Positions 52,832 through 63,300 of a stretch of DNA of 64,000 nt are shown here, piece after piece (the first letter of the stretch is position 1; every line of letters begins with the position of its first letter). The stretch spans positions 101,616 through 165,615 of the forward strand of contig CANKLE010000006.1 of assembly GCA_947483075.1 (NCBI GenBank), read 5' to 3'. Made by a program: the position numbers and the translations under genes. Under the pieces are notes generated by a model. The model saw only the letters and a program-made list of their open reading frames with translations. It had not been told where the DNA came from and ran no database searches. The DNA comes from Flavobacteriaceae bacterium. Its GTDB lineage: Bacteria; Bacteroidota; Bacteroidia; Flavobacteriales; Flavobacteriaceae.

Positions 52832-53485
52832 ATGCTTGGTAAAGAAGAAATAGCGAAGCGAATTGCCCAAGAAGTGCAAGATGGCTATTATGTAAATTTA
52901 GGCATTGGCATTCCTACTTTGGTTGCCAATTATGTGCGTACCGATATTGAAGTTGAATTTCAAAGCGAAAATGGTGTGTTGGGCATGGGCCCTTTTCCGT
53001 TTGAAGGAGAAGAAGATGCCGATGTGATTAATGCCGGAAAACAAACGATTACCACCTTGCCTGGAGCTTCATTTTTTGATTCGGCTACCAGTTTTGGAAT
53101 GATTCGCGGACAACACGTTGATTTGACCATTTTGGGTGCCATGGAAGTGTCTGAAAATGGCGACATTGCCAATTGGAAAATACCAGGAAAAATGGTAAAA
53201 GGGATGGGAGGCGCAATGGATTTAGTAGCTTCGGCAGAAAATATAATTGTAGCCATGATGCACGTAAATAAAGCGGGCGAATCCAAAATACTTAAAAAAT
53301 GTTCCTTGCCACTCACAGGCGTGGGTTGCGTAAAAAAAGTGGTGACCGAATTGGCCGTGCTCGAAGTGACGCCTAAGGGGTTTAAATTGCTTGAACGAGC
53401 ACCCGGTGTAACAGTAGAGGATATTATTGCCGCCACCGAAGCCGATTTGATTATTGAAGGAACTATTCCTGAAATGAAATTGTAG
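52832..53485 (+). CDS. scoB: 3-oxoacid CoA-transferase subunit B
   Basis: Beta subunit carrying the catalytic glutamate, probably E46 in F-Q-S-E-N-G-V-L-G-M-G-P. The 217 aa also show the N-L-G-I-G-I-P-T-L start and G-A-M-D-L-V. 44 bases after subunit A, same strand, so one operon. Convergent with the OlsF gene, whose stop is 8 bases away. Confidence 0.93.
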   Translation: MLGKEEIAKRIAQEVQDGYYVNLGIGIPTLVANYVRTDIEVEFQSENGVLGMGPFPFEGEEDADVINAGKQTITTLPGASFFDSATSFGMIRGQHVDLTILGAMEVSENGDIANWKIPGKMVKGMGGAMDLVASAENIIVAMMHVNKAGESKILKKCSLPLTGVGCVKKVVTELAVLEVTPKGFKLLERAPGVTVEDIIAATEADLIIEGTIPEMKL

Positions 53486-53492
53486 TATGTTG

Positions 53493-55310
53493 CTAATGCT
53501 CTCCTTTTTCGGCCAATTTGCGTTCTAATTCGGCTTGAAATTCTTCCATAACTGGTTTTACCGTGCTTTCTGGCAAATCGGCTATCCGAATATACATAAG
53601 GCCGTCAATGGCATTATTAAAGAGTGGATCTACATTAAAGGCCACTACTTTTGCGTTTTGCTTGATGTATTTTTTGATCAAAACAGGCAAACGTAAAGCT
53701 CCCGGTTCGATTTCGTCGATGAGTTTATCAAACTTATTTAAATCGGCCTCGGCTTCGTCAAAAATAAAATCTTTGTCGGCGTCTTTCAATTTTACTTTAA
53801 AATCTTTTTTGGCGTGAATGTATTGCGCTATATAAGGATCGTAATAGTGCGATTTCATGAACTCAATCATGATCGATTTCGAGAAATCAGTAAACTGATT
53901 GCTGATGCTCACCCCGCCAAGCAAGAAATTATGCTCGGGATAACGCAAGGTAGTGTGTACAATGCCTTTCCAAAGTAAAAAAAGCGGCATGGGTTTTTGC
54001 TGGTATTCTTTCACGATAAAGGCTCGCCCCATCTCGATGGATTTACTCATCATATCAAACAATTCAGGCTCAAAGCGAAATAATTCGTGTAGATAAAACC
54101 CTTTGATTCCATGTGTTTTGAAAATCTCGGCACCCAATCCCATGCGGTAAGCACCGGCTATTTTTTTGGCCTCATCATCCCATAAAAACATGTGATGGTA
54201 GTACTTATCAAATTTGTCTAAATCGATAGGTTCATTCGTTCCTTCCCCAATTTCTCGGAAGGTAATTTCCCGTAAACGGCCTATTTCATGCAAAATAGCG
54301 GGAATATTTTGGGCGGTAGCAAGAAACACTTCAAAATTTTTGCTGTGGGTGAGGCGGCTGTTTCCTTCTTTGCGAAGCGCTTCAACTTCTAGAATCATTT
54401 GTTCGTTGCTGCCTGGCGTAGCAATGGTTTTGGGGCTTTTGGGAGGCATCAACTGATTTAGATTGGACGCCGATAAAAAACGGGTGTCCTTCTCGAAGGA
54501 GTTGGCCAACATATAGGTTTTCTTGCGTAAAAACTCCGAATATTCTTCTATGGTGCCGTGTTCATTTTGTTCGCTAACGGGGATTGGTTTTCCTATGCGA
54601 ACTTTAATGATACGGTCTTTTTGGGTATGTAATTCAGAGGGGAGCTTGGCGGTGCGCAGCGTTCCATTTATTTTAGAAAGAAAGTAAAATAATCGGCTGT
54701 TTTTGGCATGAAAATAAATAGGAATTACCGGGACTTGCGCTTTACGAATTACTTTGATAGCGCCTTCTTCCCAATGTTTGTCTACCACTAATTTTCCGTC
54801 TTTGTAGGTTGAAACTTCTCCCGCCGGAAACATGCCCAATGGCTTTCCGTCACTCAAATGGCGTAAGGTTTCTTTGATCCCAATAACGCTTGAATTGGCT
54901 CCTTTGTGGTTTTCAAAGGGATTTACCGGCATGATGTACTTTTTGAGCGGATCAATGCGGTGCAATAAAAAGTTGGCGATGATCTTAAAATTAGGCTCGT
55001 GCTCCAGCATTAATTTTAAGAGTAAAATCCCGTCAATTCCTCCCAGCGGATGGTTTGATATGGTAATGTAAGCTCCGTCTTTGGGCAATCGTTTCAAGTC
55101 TGCTTCCGGGATTTCAAACTTAATCTGAAACTCATCCAAGACCGAATTCAAGAATTCTAAGTCTTTGAGGTGTTTGTTGCGGTCGTATATTTTGTTTAGG
55201 GAAGATATCCGTAACACTTTCATGAGCAACCAACCGGAGAAGGTTCCTAATGGGCCATATTTGTCGGTGTTTATTGCTTTGGCAACTTCTTTAGCACTTA
55301 CTAACCCCAT
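53493..55310 (-). CDS. olsF: OlsF-type bifunctional acyltransferase (ornithine/aminolipid synthesis)
   Basis: Makes ornithine-type aminolipids: one half N-acylates the amino acid, the other adds the second acyl chain. Start chosen at M-G-L-V-S-A-K-E (55310) over a longer in-frame start; 605 aa. The first half has a PlsC-like acyltransferase with N86-H-P-L-G-G-I-D-G (acyltransferase-type N-H-x-D motif with one extra residue, as I recall for this family) and F-P-A-G-E. The second half has the OlsB/hemolysin-like GNAT part (R-E-I-T-F-R, G-A-Y-R-M-G, F-L-L-G-G-V-S-I-S). A fused OlsF is known in F. johnsoniae. Substrate amino acid is inferred. Confidence 0.85.
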   Translation of the reverse strand: MGLVSAKEVAKAINTDKYGPLGTFSGWLLMKVLRISSLNKIYDRNKHLKDLEFLNSVLDEFQIKFEIPEADLKRLPKDGAYITISNHPLGGIDGILLLKLMLEHEPNFKIIANFLLHRIDPLKKYIMPVNPFENHKGANSSVIGIKETLRHLSDGKPLGMFPAGEVSTYKDGKLVVDKHWEEGAIKVIRKAQVPVIPIYFHAKNSRLFYFLSKINGTLRTAKLPSELHTQKDRIIKVRIGKPIPVSEQNEHGTIEEYSEFLRKKTYMLANSFEKDTRFLSASNLNQLMPPKSPKTIATPGSNEQMILEVEALRKEGNSRLTHSKNFEVFLATAQNIPAILHEIGRLREITFREIGEGTNEPIDLDKFDKYYHHMFLWDDEAKKIAGAYRMGLGAEIFKTHGIKGFYLHELFRFEPELFDMMSKSIEMGRAFIVKEYQQKPMPLFLLWKGIVHTTLRYPEHNFLLGGVSISNQFTDFSKSIMIEFMKSHYYDPYIAQYIHAKKDFKVKLKDADKDFIFDEAEADLNKFDKLIDEIEPGALRLPVLIKKYIKQNAKVVAFNVDPLFNNAIDGLMYIRIADLPESTVKPVMEEFQAELERKLAEKGEH

Positions 55311-55335
55311 GAATATTTGTTTTTTTGAAGTGAAA

Positions 55336-55343
55336 CAAAGATA
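55336..55343 (-). promoter_or_regulatory. TAnnTTTG -7 element of olsF
   Basis: TATCTTTG on the minus strand, 25 bases before the ATG at 55310, which also supports that start over the longer frame. Confidence 0.45.
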
Positions 55344-55396
55344 ACAAAAAACTCCAATTTTATTTTTTTTTCTAAAGCAAGCCACCACTTTTTTAC

Positions 55397-55404
55397 TACT
55401 TTTG
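55397..55404 (+). promoter_or_regulatory. TAnnTTTG -7 element of the exonuclease III gene
   Basis: TACTTTTG, 24 bases before the ATG. It forms a divergent promoter pair with the olsF element. Confidence 0.42.
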
Positions 55405-55428
55405 AATGGCCTAAACTAATTTTACTGG

Positions 55429-56190
55429 ATGAAGATTATTTCTTACAACGTTAACGGTATCCGCGCAGCGATTTCTAAAGGATTTCTAGATTGGTTGCAA
55501 CAGGCCAATCCCGATGTTATCTGCTTGCAAGAAATTAAAGCCACACCCGATCAAATTCCAACTTTAGACATAGAATTGGCCGGTTATCCCTACCATTATT
55601 GGTTTCCAGCCCAAAAAAAAGGCTACAGTGGGGTAGCGGTTTTATCAAAGACAAAACCCAATAACGTGGTGTTTGGCACCGGTATAGCCCACATGGATTT
55701 CGAAGGCCGAAACCTGCGGGTAGACTTTGATGATTTTTCTGTGATGAGTTTATATTTGCCATCGGGCACGAATAGCGACCGATTGGGGCATAAGTTCATG
55801 TATATGGACGATTTTCAACAGTACATTGATGCCCTCAAACTAGAAATCCCCAATTTGATTATATGTGGCGATTACAACATCTGCCACGAAGCCATAGATA
55901 TTCACGATCCGGTGCGCAACAAAACAGTTTCTGGCTTCTTGCCCGAAGAACGCTCCTGGTTGGACGCCTTTCTAAAAAACGGATTTGTAGATAGTTTTAG
56001 AGCCCTCAATAAAGAACCGCACAACTATACTTGGTGGAGTTATCGGGCGGGGGCCAGAGCAACAAATAAAGGTTGGCGCATTGATTATTGCTTGGTGAGT
56101 GCACCCTTGAAAGACCGAATAAAAAGAGCCTTCATTTTAGCTGAAGCAAAACATTCTGACCATTGTCCAACGGCAGTAGAAATTGAATAA
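55429..56190 (+). CDS. xth: Exodeoxyribonuclease III / AP endonuclease
   Basis: Repairs abasic sites and 3' blocks in DNA. The 253 aa are family-typical: N-V-N-G-I-R-A at the start, metal ligand E35 in L-Q-E-I-K, C-G-D-Y-N-I-C near 145, and the terminal H-S-D-H-C-P with catalytic His. 18 bases before the OmpA gene on the same strand. Confidence 0.95.
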   Translation: MKIISYNVNGIRAAISKGFLDWLQQANPDVICLQEIKATPDQIPTLDIELAGYPYHYWFPAQKKGYSGVAVLSKTKPNNVVFGTGIAHMDFEGRNLRVDFDDFSVMSLYLPSGTNSDRLGHKFMYMDDFQQYIDALKLEIPNLIICGDYNICHEAIDIHDPVRNKTVSGFLPEERSWLDAFLKNGFVDSFRALNKEPHNYTWWSYRAGARATNKGWRIDYCLVSAPLKDRIKRAFILAEAKHSDHCPTAVEIE

Positions 56191-56207
56191 ACCCTAAATT
56201 GTAACAT

Positions 56208-57167
56208 ATGATACGTAAAATTTCCTTAGCATTCCTAGTATTAGCGGTAACCAGCTCCTGTGTGTCCAAAAAATTGTACACTGATCTGGAAAACAAATTT
56301 GCCGATTTAAAGAAAGAAAACCGTCAATTACAAGACGACAACGAAGCCTGTACCAAAACCAAAAACCAATTGGATCTAGATTTGGCGGCCTTAAAAACCG
56401 AGCACGACAAAGTAAAAGGAGAGCGCGACAAGTACTTGGCTGATTTCACCGCCACCGATAAAAGCCTAAAAACCCTTCAAGCTTCTTATGCCGCTTTAGA
56501 AAAAAACAGCGACGAAGCCCTACAAAGTAATATGGCCAAAAACCGCGAATTATTAGCTCAATTAGAAGCCAAAGGAAAAGCCTTGGCTGCCGAACAAGAA
56601 CGTTTGGACAAACTCAAAACCGATTTGCAAGACAGCTCAAAACGATTGGCAGAGCTAGAAACCGTCTTGGCCTCTAAAGATGCTGCCATGAAAAAACTGA
56701 AAGAAACTTTATCAAAAGCGCTTCGCGGATTTGAAGGTAAAGGACTTACCGTGCAAGAGAAAAACGGCAAAGTATACGTGTCTATGGAAAACAAATTATT
56801 GTTTGGTTCGGGCAGTTGGGCGGTTGGTGCCGAAGGTAAAAATGCGGTAGTTGAAGTGGGTAAAGTCTTGGCTGCAAATCCTGATATTTCGGTCTTGATT
56901 GAAGGGCATACCGACAACGATGCCTATGCAGGCTCTGGTGCTATTACAGACAACTGGGATTTATCAACGAAGAGAGCCACCGCAATTGTAAACATATTGG
57001 CAGAAAATAAAGGCATTAACCGCCTAAATCTTACTGCAGCTGGCCGAAGTGAATATGCCCCTTTAGTAGCGAATGACAGCCCAGAAAACAAAGCCAAAAA
57101 TCGCCGAATCGAAATTATTTTAACGCCAAAATTGGATGAGATTTCCAAAATGTTAAACGAGTTGTAG
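56208..57167 (+). CDS. OmpA-family lipoprotein with long coiled coil
   Basis: Outer-membrane lipoprotein that binds peptidoglycan. The 319 aa have a lipoprotein signal (T-S-S-C, Cys18), a charged coiled coil (about 25-170, with heptad-like K-L-K-T-D-L-Q), and a C-terminal OmpA domain (V-L-I-E-G-H-T-D-N, L-S-T-K-R-A-T-A-I-V, N-R-R-I-E-I-I-L). Probably links envelope layers. Confidence 0.9.
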   Translation: MIRKISLAFLVLAVTSSCVSKKLYTDLENKFADLKKENRQLQDDNEACTKTKNQLDLDLAALKTEHDKVKGERDKYLADFTATDKSLKTLQASYAALEKNSDEALQSNMAKNRELLAQLEAKGKALAAEQERLDKLKTDLQDSSKRLAELETVLASKDAAMKKLKETLSKALRGFEGKGLTVQEKNGKVYVSMENKLLFGSGSWAVGAEGKNAVVEVGKVLAANPDISVLIEGHTDNDAYAGSGAITDNWDLSTKRATAIVNILAENKGINRLNLTAAGRSEYAPLVANDSPENKAKNRRIEIILTPKLDEISKMLNEL

Positions 57168-57189
57168 CGATTAATTTACAAGAATAAAG

Positions 57190-57220
57190 AAAGGGTAAGA
57201 CGCAAATCTTACCCTTTTTT
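57190..57220 (+). terminator. Terminator of the OmpA gene
   Basis: AAAGGGTAAGA-CGCAAA-TCTTACCCTTT followed by T-run. Confidence 0.88.
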
Positions 57221-57226
57221 GGTATA

Positions 57227-57256
57227 AAAAAAGGAGCTGTAAGTAAGCTCCTTTTG
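57227..57256 (-). terminator. Terminator of the TonB-receptor gene
   Basis: AAAAGGAGCT-GTAAGTA-AGCTCCTTTT just past the minus-strand stop at 57277; effective in that direction. Confidence 0.82.
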
Positions 57257-57276
57257 TATTTGGTATTCTCGAATGA

Positions 57277-60195
57277 CTAGAAATTATAAGTAGCAGATAA
57301 GGAAAAAGTTCTGCCGTATTTACTAGACCATACTAAGTCATCTTTTGCCGCATTGTAGGAGTTGTTTGCGTTAAACAACAATTTCTCGAAATCTGAATCC
57401 AAGATGGTGTCGTAGTTTTGGCTGTTGCGCACGCGGGTGTCGTTGTTGCGGTAGAAAATCTGATCTTGCGCCAACAAGTTTTGCACGTTCAGTTTCACTT
57501 CAAATTTGTTGTCCATGAAGGATTTTGCGATCTGCAAATCGAGCAAGGTTCTCGATTTTTCCCACAAGGTAGGCTCCCCTGCTCCAGAAGGACCAGATGG
57601 TACCCCCACAATAGCAATACGATTTCCCACTCGGTTTAACGAGGTAGAAGCGCTCCAGCCGTTGTTCATGTATTGTAAACCGGCGTTCAATACATAAGGC
57701 GATTGTCCTTGCATTGGGCGGTATTTCTCAGATTCGGCTAATCCTGGCTCAGTTCCTACTTTCACTTCAGAGTAAATTAAGGCTAAGTTAGAAAACAAGG
57801 TAAAGTTGTCTAGCGCAGAACCGGCTTCGTTGCCCATTAGGCTGCTTAACAAGGTTCTAAACTCAATTTCAAATCCGGAGTTTTTGGCCGAAGGCGCATT
57901 CCAATAGTATACTTCTCTTGGGTTTGGAGAGGCTTTAATCTCGATGGGGTTTTCGAATTGTTTGGTAAATACACTAAACGAAAACAATTGCCCTTTACCC
58001 GGATATACCTCATAACGAAGGTCAAAGTTTTTGATGGTGGCAATTTTAAGATCTACATTTCCTTGGGTGTTAAATTGGGTTTGGAAATCGTAGAATTTAA
58101 ACGGAGCCAACTCTCTAAACTCCGGACGGTTTAGGGTTTTAGAGTAGCTGATGCGGAAGTTTTTCTTGGCGTTAATTGCGTAGATTACGTTTAAGGATGG
58201 AAGAATGTCTTGTTGCGCATTATTGAGGTTTACCGGTCCGGCATCATTTGCACTGGTTAAGGTTTGGGTGTAATTTTCGAGACGAACTCCCCATACAAAA
58301 CGCCAATTATTAAAGATGTTATCCAACATCACATAGCCGGCATTCAATTTTGACGCAGCTTCGTAATGGTCTTTCGGCTTGGTAATGTTAAGCATACTAA
58401 ATCCGTTTGAACCATTTCCTAAAGCACCCATATTGGCGGCATTAAAAATATCGCTGTCTGGTAAGACCAATAATTGGTTGGTAGGATCAAAATTATTCAT
58501 GGTTACATACCCTAAGAATTTTGCATCAAAGGTTCTGTTTCTGTTTTGCATAGCAGCTCCAACTTTTATCTCAGCACTTACCTTGTCACTAAAGTTAAAT
58601 TTTTTAGAAATGTCGGTTTTGGCAAAAGTGATTTGTTCCTCATTTGTAGAATAAAAAATATTACCCCCAGACTGGAAATTCACCGATTGCGAAACTTGTG
58701 CTACGTATATAGGAGAATCATAAGACAAATACGAGTTTCTACGTAAGTTGGGAATAGAACGCGAAACTTTACTAATTGACCCGTTCCAGTTTATTTTTAT
58801 TTTGCTTTTAGAAAAATAATGATCGCCGTTTAATTGGCTAGATAGGATCTTGTTGCTGGTAAACCAACGGGCGTTGTTATTGAAGTTGTAGTAAGGAGGA
58901 TCTGCGTCTAATCCGCTTTGACCGGTTCGGATAATCACTTTATCTTCAGAATTTACACTGTAGATGTTTTTAAGGCTGATCGAGTTGTTGTTGTTTATTT
59001 TGAATGAAAAATTAGCCAAAGCTCCAGCCAATACTTGCTCGCTGTAATTTTTGTCTAAGAAATCTTCTGTTTTAATATTAGGCTGACCCTCAACGCCCGA
59101 TTCGCTATAATTTCTGCGAATCGTTTCTTGAAACAAATTGGTTTTGTTGTAGGTTAAAGAAACCAAAGCACCCAATGATTTTTCGCCTATCGAAAATTGT
59201 CTACCAATAGAATATTGTAAATTCATATTTGGGGTAAATTTTTTGTCAAACAAATTCCAATCGCCTTGGGTAGCTGTAGCATAAGCGGTAGCAAAGGCTA
59301 CGTTGTTTGGATCATTGGGGTTATTCGCCGCTAAATTGCTGGCAATAGGAAACAAATCTCGTGTCCCGTCATCCATGCCTAAATCATCGAGTTTACCTCC
59401 CACATACGACACTTGTTTTTGTCCGGTAGTCACGGTGTTGTACCCGGTTCCGATGGTAAATGCTTGGAAGTTTTTGTCTGGTACACTTTTGGTTGTAATT
59501 TGCACCACACCTCCGGCAAATTCACCCGGTAAATCGGGAGTTGCAGTTTTGCTGATGATTAAGTTATCAATCATATTAGACGGGAAAATGTCAAAGGAGA
59601 ACGCTTTTCTGTCTGGCTCTGAACTCGGAAGGGGTGAGCCGTTAATGAAGGCCGTGTTGTAGCGGTCATTCAATCCGCGGATGATCACAAATTTATTGTC
59701 TTGGATACTGGCGCCAGAAATACGTTTGATCACGTCTGAGGTGCTTTTATCTGGTGTTCTTTTGATGGTTTCGGCTGAAATTCCGTCAGATACACTGATG
59801 CTATTTTTTTGCGCAATCAATAAGGATTTTACCGATTCGGTTTTGGCTTTGGTACGGGTAATGACAACCTCGTTCAGCATATTTTTTTGCTCTCCCAAAG
59901 AAGGACTCAACTCGGTAATTTCTTTTTCTTTGATAATTACTTCAGAAATGAGTTTTGAAGCATAGCCCATCGATGAAAACTCTACTTCGTAGGTTCCTGC
60001 AGGAATAGAACGAAAAATGTAATTTCCATCCATATCCGTGGATAAGGCATATTTGGTGTTTTTCACGACTACATTAATTCCGGGAACGGGTTTGCCGTTT
60101 GATTCGTCTAGAACAGTACCTTTTAAACCACCATTAGTTTGACTGAGTAAAATAGGACTTACGAGTAAAAAAATCCATTGTAAAAGTGTTTTCAT
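57277..60195 (-). CDS. TonB-dependent receptor with carboxypeptidase-like N-terminal domain
   Basis: Outer-membrane 22-strand barrel that imports a ligand with energy from TonB. The 972 aa have a signal peptide, a CarboxypepD-reg-like domain (G-T-V-L-D-E-S-N-G-K-P-V-P-G-I-N-V, about 27-110), a plug (I-S-G-A-S-I-Q, V-I-I-R-G-L-N-D-R-Y), and a long barrel ending F-S-L-S-A-T-Y-N-F, the usual aromatic end. There is no SusD gene next to it. It lies downstream of the giant T9SS protein on the same strand; flavobacterial genomes often keep such a pair, but the ligand is unknown. Confidence 0.93.
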   Translation of the reverse strand: MKTLLQWIFLLVSPILLSQTNGGLKGTVLDESNGKPVPGINVVVKNTKYALSTDMDGNYIFRSIPAGTYEVEFSSMGYASKLISEVIIKEKEITELSPSLGEQKNMLNEVVITRTKAKTESVKSLLIAQKNSISVSDGISAETIKRTPDKSTSDVIKRISGASIQDNKFVIIRGLNDRYNTAFINGSPLPSSEPDRKAFSFDIFPSNMIDNLIISKTATPDLPGEFAGGVVQITTKSVPDKNFQAFTIGTGYNTVTTGQKQVSYVGGKLDDLGMDDGTRDLFPIASNLAANNPNDPNNVAFATAYATATQGDWNLFDKKFTPNMNLQYSIGRQFSIGEKSLGALVSLTYNKTNLFQETIRRNYSESGVEGQPNIKTEDFLDKNYSEQVLAGALANFSFKINNNNSISLKNIYSVNSEDKVIIRTGQSGLDADPPYYNFNNNARWFTSNKILSSQLNGDHYFSKSKIKINWNGSISKVSRSIPNLRRNSYLSYDSPIYVAQVSQSVNFQSGGNIFYSTNEEQITFAKTDISKKFNFSDKVSAEIKVGAAMQNRNRTFDAKFLGYVTMNNFDPTNQLLVLPDSDIFNAANMGALGNGSNGFSMLNITKPKDHYEAASKLNAGYVMLDNIFNNWRFVWGVRLENYTQTLTSANDAGPVNLNNAQQDILPSLNVIYAINAKKNFRISYSKTLNRPEFRELAPFKFYDFQTQFNTQGNVDLKIATIKNFDLRYEVYPGKGQLFSFSVFTKQFENPIEIKASPNPREVYYWNAPSAKNSGFEIEFRTLLSSLMGNEAGSALDNFTLFSNLALIYSEVKVGTEPGLAESEKYRPMQGQSPYVLNAGLQYMNNGWSASTSLNRVGNRIAIVGVPSGPSGAGEPTLWEKSRTLLDLQIAKSFMDNKFEVKLNVQNLLAQDQIFYRNNDTRVRNSQNYDTILDSDFEKLLFNANNSYNAAKDDLVWSSKYGRTFSLSATYNF

Positions 60196-60226
60196 TTTAT
60201 ATTCCTTAAGGGTTGAAAATTCCTTG

Positions 60227-60234
60227 CAAAATTA
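60227..60234 (-). promoter_or_regulatory. TAnnTTTG -7 element of the TonB-receptor gene
   Basis: TAATTTTG on the minus strand, 31 bases before the start. A terminator lies upstream of it, so the receptor is probably transcribed on its own. Confidence 0.5.
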
Positions 60235-60292
60235 CCCTCATACCCAGCTTTCTATATTACGGTTATGTAAAGAAACTGTTACTAAATAACCA

Positions 60293-60320
60293 TAAAAAAA
60301 GGCGCCCTAAGGCGCCTTTT
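60293..60320 (-). terminator. Terminator after the giant T9SS protein
   Basis: AAAAGGCGCC-CTAA-GGCGCCTTTT, 10-bp perfect stem with T-run; separates the two minus-strand genes. Confidence 0.88.
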
Positions 60321-60340
60321 CTTTATTTAAAAAGAGTTGA

Positions 60341-63300
60341 TTATTGTTTGATCATCTTTTTCACTACCACATCGTTGGTAGCTTCGTTGGTGATTTTCAC
60401 AATGTAAAGTCCTTTTTTCAATTCAGAAACCGATTCAGAAACAGTGTTTGTTCCTTCGGCTAAATTGATTTGTTTGCTAAGTAATAAGTTACCTTCAAAA
60501 GTAAATACTTGCATTTGAGCAGCTGCAACTTTAGAAGATTCCATTTCAAGCGTAAAGGTATCAACCACAGGGTTTGGATACACTTCAGATACGTTAGAAA
60601 TTTTTGTAGTGGTATCGTTGTTGGCAACAGCACATGCTGCATTGGTAAGTGTGATGTATTTATCTGCACCAGCAACTCCACAGTTAGAAATAGCTTTAAC
60701 TCTTAATAAAGTACTAGCTACAGTTACCGAAGCAAATGATACTACTACTGTGTTAGTACTTTGTCCGCTCACGATTACCGCACCATTAGCCATGGTCCAA
60801 GTGTAGGATGAAGCACCTACCATATCAGCCACCGAGAAAGTCACGTTAGCACAAGTAGTAAAGGTAGTTCCACCATTCACAGCAGGGATTGTTGGAGAGG
60901 CAGGATTTAAGGTTAAAGTTTTTGCCGTAGCGCTCAAACCAACACCGTTTTTGCTGTAGATCACAATTGTTTTTACTGCAAGAGTAGAGAAGTTAGCAGG
61001 CAAAGCAACAGAGAAAGTCAAGTCACTTGTTTCTAATACATTTGAAGCATTAGAAGGATTGCTAGCAGATGTTACAAAACTTCCTGCAGGAGCAGTAATT
61101 TGGTATGAAGTAGTATACAAGGCAGGAGTCATGGTATAGCTGTAGCTATTTCCACCACAAATCGCACCAATCTGACCAGCAACTGTTACAAGTGTAGAAG
61201 GCAACACACGTGTTAAAGAAAGTGTTTTGGCTACTGACGAACCTACACCATTTACACCATAAACAGAGATTGGCAAAGCAACTCCAGCATTTCCGGCAGG
61301 AACATCAGCAAAGTTTACTTGAATGATTCGGTCATGCGCACCACCACCTACTTGGTTTACACCGGCAGGTAAAACCCAGTCATAAGACGATGCGGTAGTT
61401 ACCGCAGAAGCCGTAAGGGTTAATGGAGTAGAAGTACCTAAATAAATTGCACTTGCAGTAATCGCTGTGGTTGGCGTAGCAGATGCAGGATTTGTTAAGT
61501 ATAAAGTGGTTGGAGCCGTCGGCACTGTTCTTGTTAAAGCAAGTGTTTTCAGAGCAGAAGTACCCACTCCGTTTACAGCCGCAATACTAATTGGCAAGGC
61601 AACACCTGTATTTCCAGGAGCCACGTTTGCGAAATTAACTTGGATGATTCTATCGTTAGCACCACCACCTACTTGGTTCACACCGGCAGGCAAGGTCCAC
61701 ACATAAGATGCAGCGGTAGTTACAGCAGTTGCAGTTAAGGTTAATGGAGTTGAAGTTCCAATAAACATACTTGCGTTTGTGATTGCTGTAGTTGGGGTAG
61801 CCGATGCTGGGTTAGTCATAGAAAGTACAAGCGGAGCAGTTGGCAACGCTCTAGTTAACGACAAGGTTTTAGCAGTTGTAGAAGTACCTACACCATTTAC
61901 TGAACTTACGCCAATCACTACAGCAGTAATCTCAGCAGCTGGCAATCCAGCAAAGTTTACTTGGATGATTCTTGAATTTCCACCGCTAACTTGGTTTACA
62001 CCTGCAGGCAAGTTCCAAGCATAACTAGTAGCTGTAGTTACATTTCCAGCAGTAAGCGTTAAAGGGGTTGTAGTTCCTACATAAGCACTGATGTTTGTGA
62101 TTGCAGTAGTAGTTACACCATTTGTTAAAGACAAAAGAACTGGTGCAGTAGGCAAGGCTTTAGTTAAAGACAATGTTTTAGCAGCACTAGAACAACCGTT
62201 TTCATTTACTGAACGAACAACTAAGTTCCCAATTGAACCTGCTCCAGGAGCCACGTTCAAGAAGTTCACTACAATTGTATTTGTTCCTTGACCAGACAAA
62301 ATGTTCACTCCAGCAGGAGCAGTCCATGAGTAAGAAACAGCACCAGCTACATCGGCGATGAGGTAGGTTGCAGTAGTAGAGGTTCCTACTAAAACACCTT
62401 GGGCAGTAGTACCAATGATGCTTCCAGGAGTAGTTGGTAAAGCATTAACATTCACTACAATGGCAGTTCTTAAGCTTTCAATACCATTACGTACTTGTGA
62501 TACATAATAGGTTTTTGTTCCTACCACAGTAGTAGCTGGAGTTGGTGCTGTAGCCAAAGCAGTTCCGCCTGTAGCTACAGTATACCATTTTAATGAAGTA
62601 CCACCTAATAAAGTAGCAGTTAATGGACTAGCCACTTGAGTATAACACAAGTTAACAGGAGAAGCTACTTCAGGAGCAACTAATGCCGTTGCAGAACCAA
62701 GAGCAGTTTCGTCAAAGTGAGCCGAGTTCAACAAGATAGAACCAGCAGCTGGACGGTAATCTAAACCAGTGTAGATCGTTGCGCTTGTGCTGTTGTAAGG
62801 ATTTACTAATAAACCAGCGTTTGTCGTAGCAGTAGTATTGTTGCTAGCTGCATACCAAGTTGCGATATTAAAAGAAGCATTGTTTACAGTAGTATTTACT
62901 TGGTATACTTTAGAGGTTGTTACCGTTCCGGCAATTACGTTATCTCTAAATTGTAGCGTTCCGTTTAAGGCGTTGGTTTCAGTAGTTAAACCGTCAACGT
63001 GTACTCCTTCGTTGTAATCCATGAATACAGAGTTGTAAATTTTCAACTGAGAATTTCTACGGATACGTGCCGCTCTTTTATACCCAGAAGCTAATGTACC
63101 TCCATTAGGCAAAGTTAAACGGTAGTTTGGTCCAACCATAGTAAAGTTGGTGAAGATAGCTGCTGTATAAGGAGTAACCGAAGTACTAGAAGCGTTGTTG
63201 TCTGATTCAAAACCTTCAGAAGTTGAAACTGCAGGCGCATCAGAAACTTGAGGATCTCTCACACCTAAACCAAATTGACAGTTTCCACTGTATCCGTTAT

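Noticed and set aside
55311..55388. Longer start for the OlsF gene
   Set aside because: It would cross the promoter-like TATCTTTG and add 26 unrelated residues; M-G-L-V-S-A-K-E is a better start.
61195..62150. Tandem repeats as CRISPR or satellite DNA
   Set aside because: They are in-frame Ig/PKD-like protein modules.
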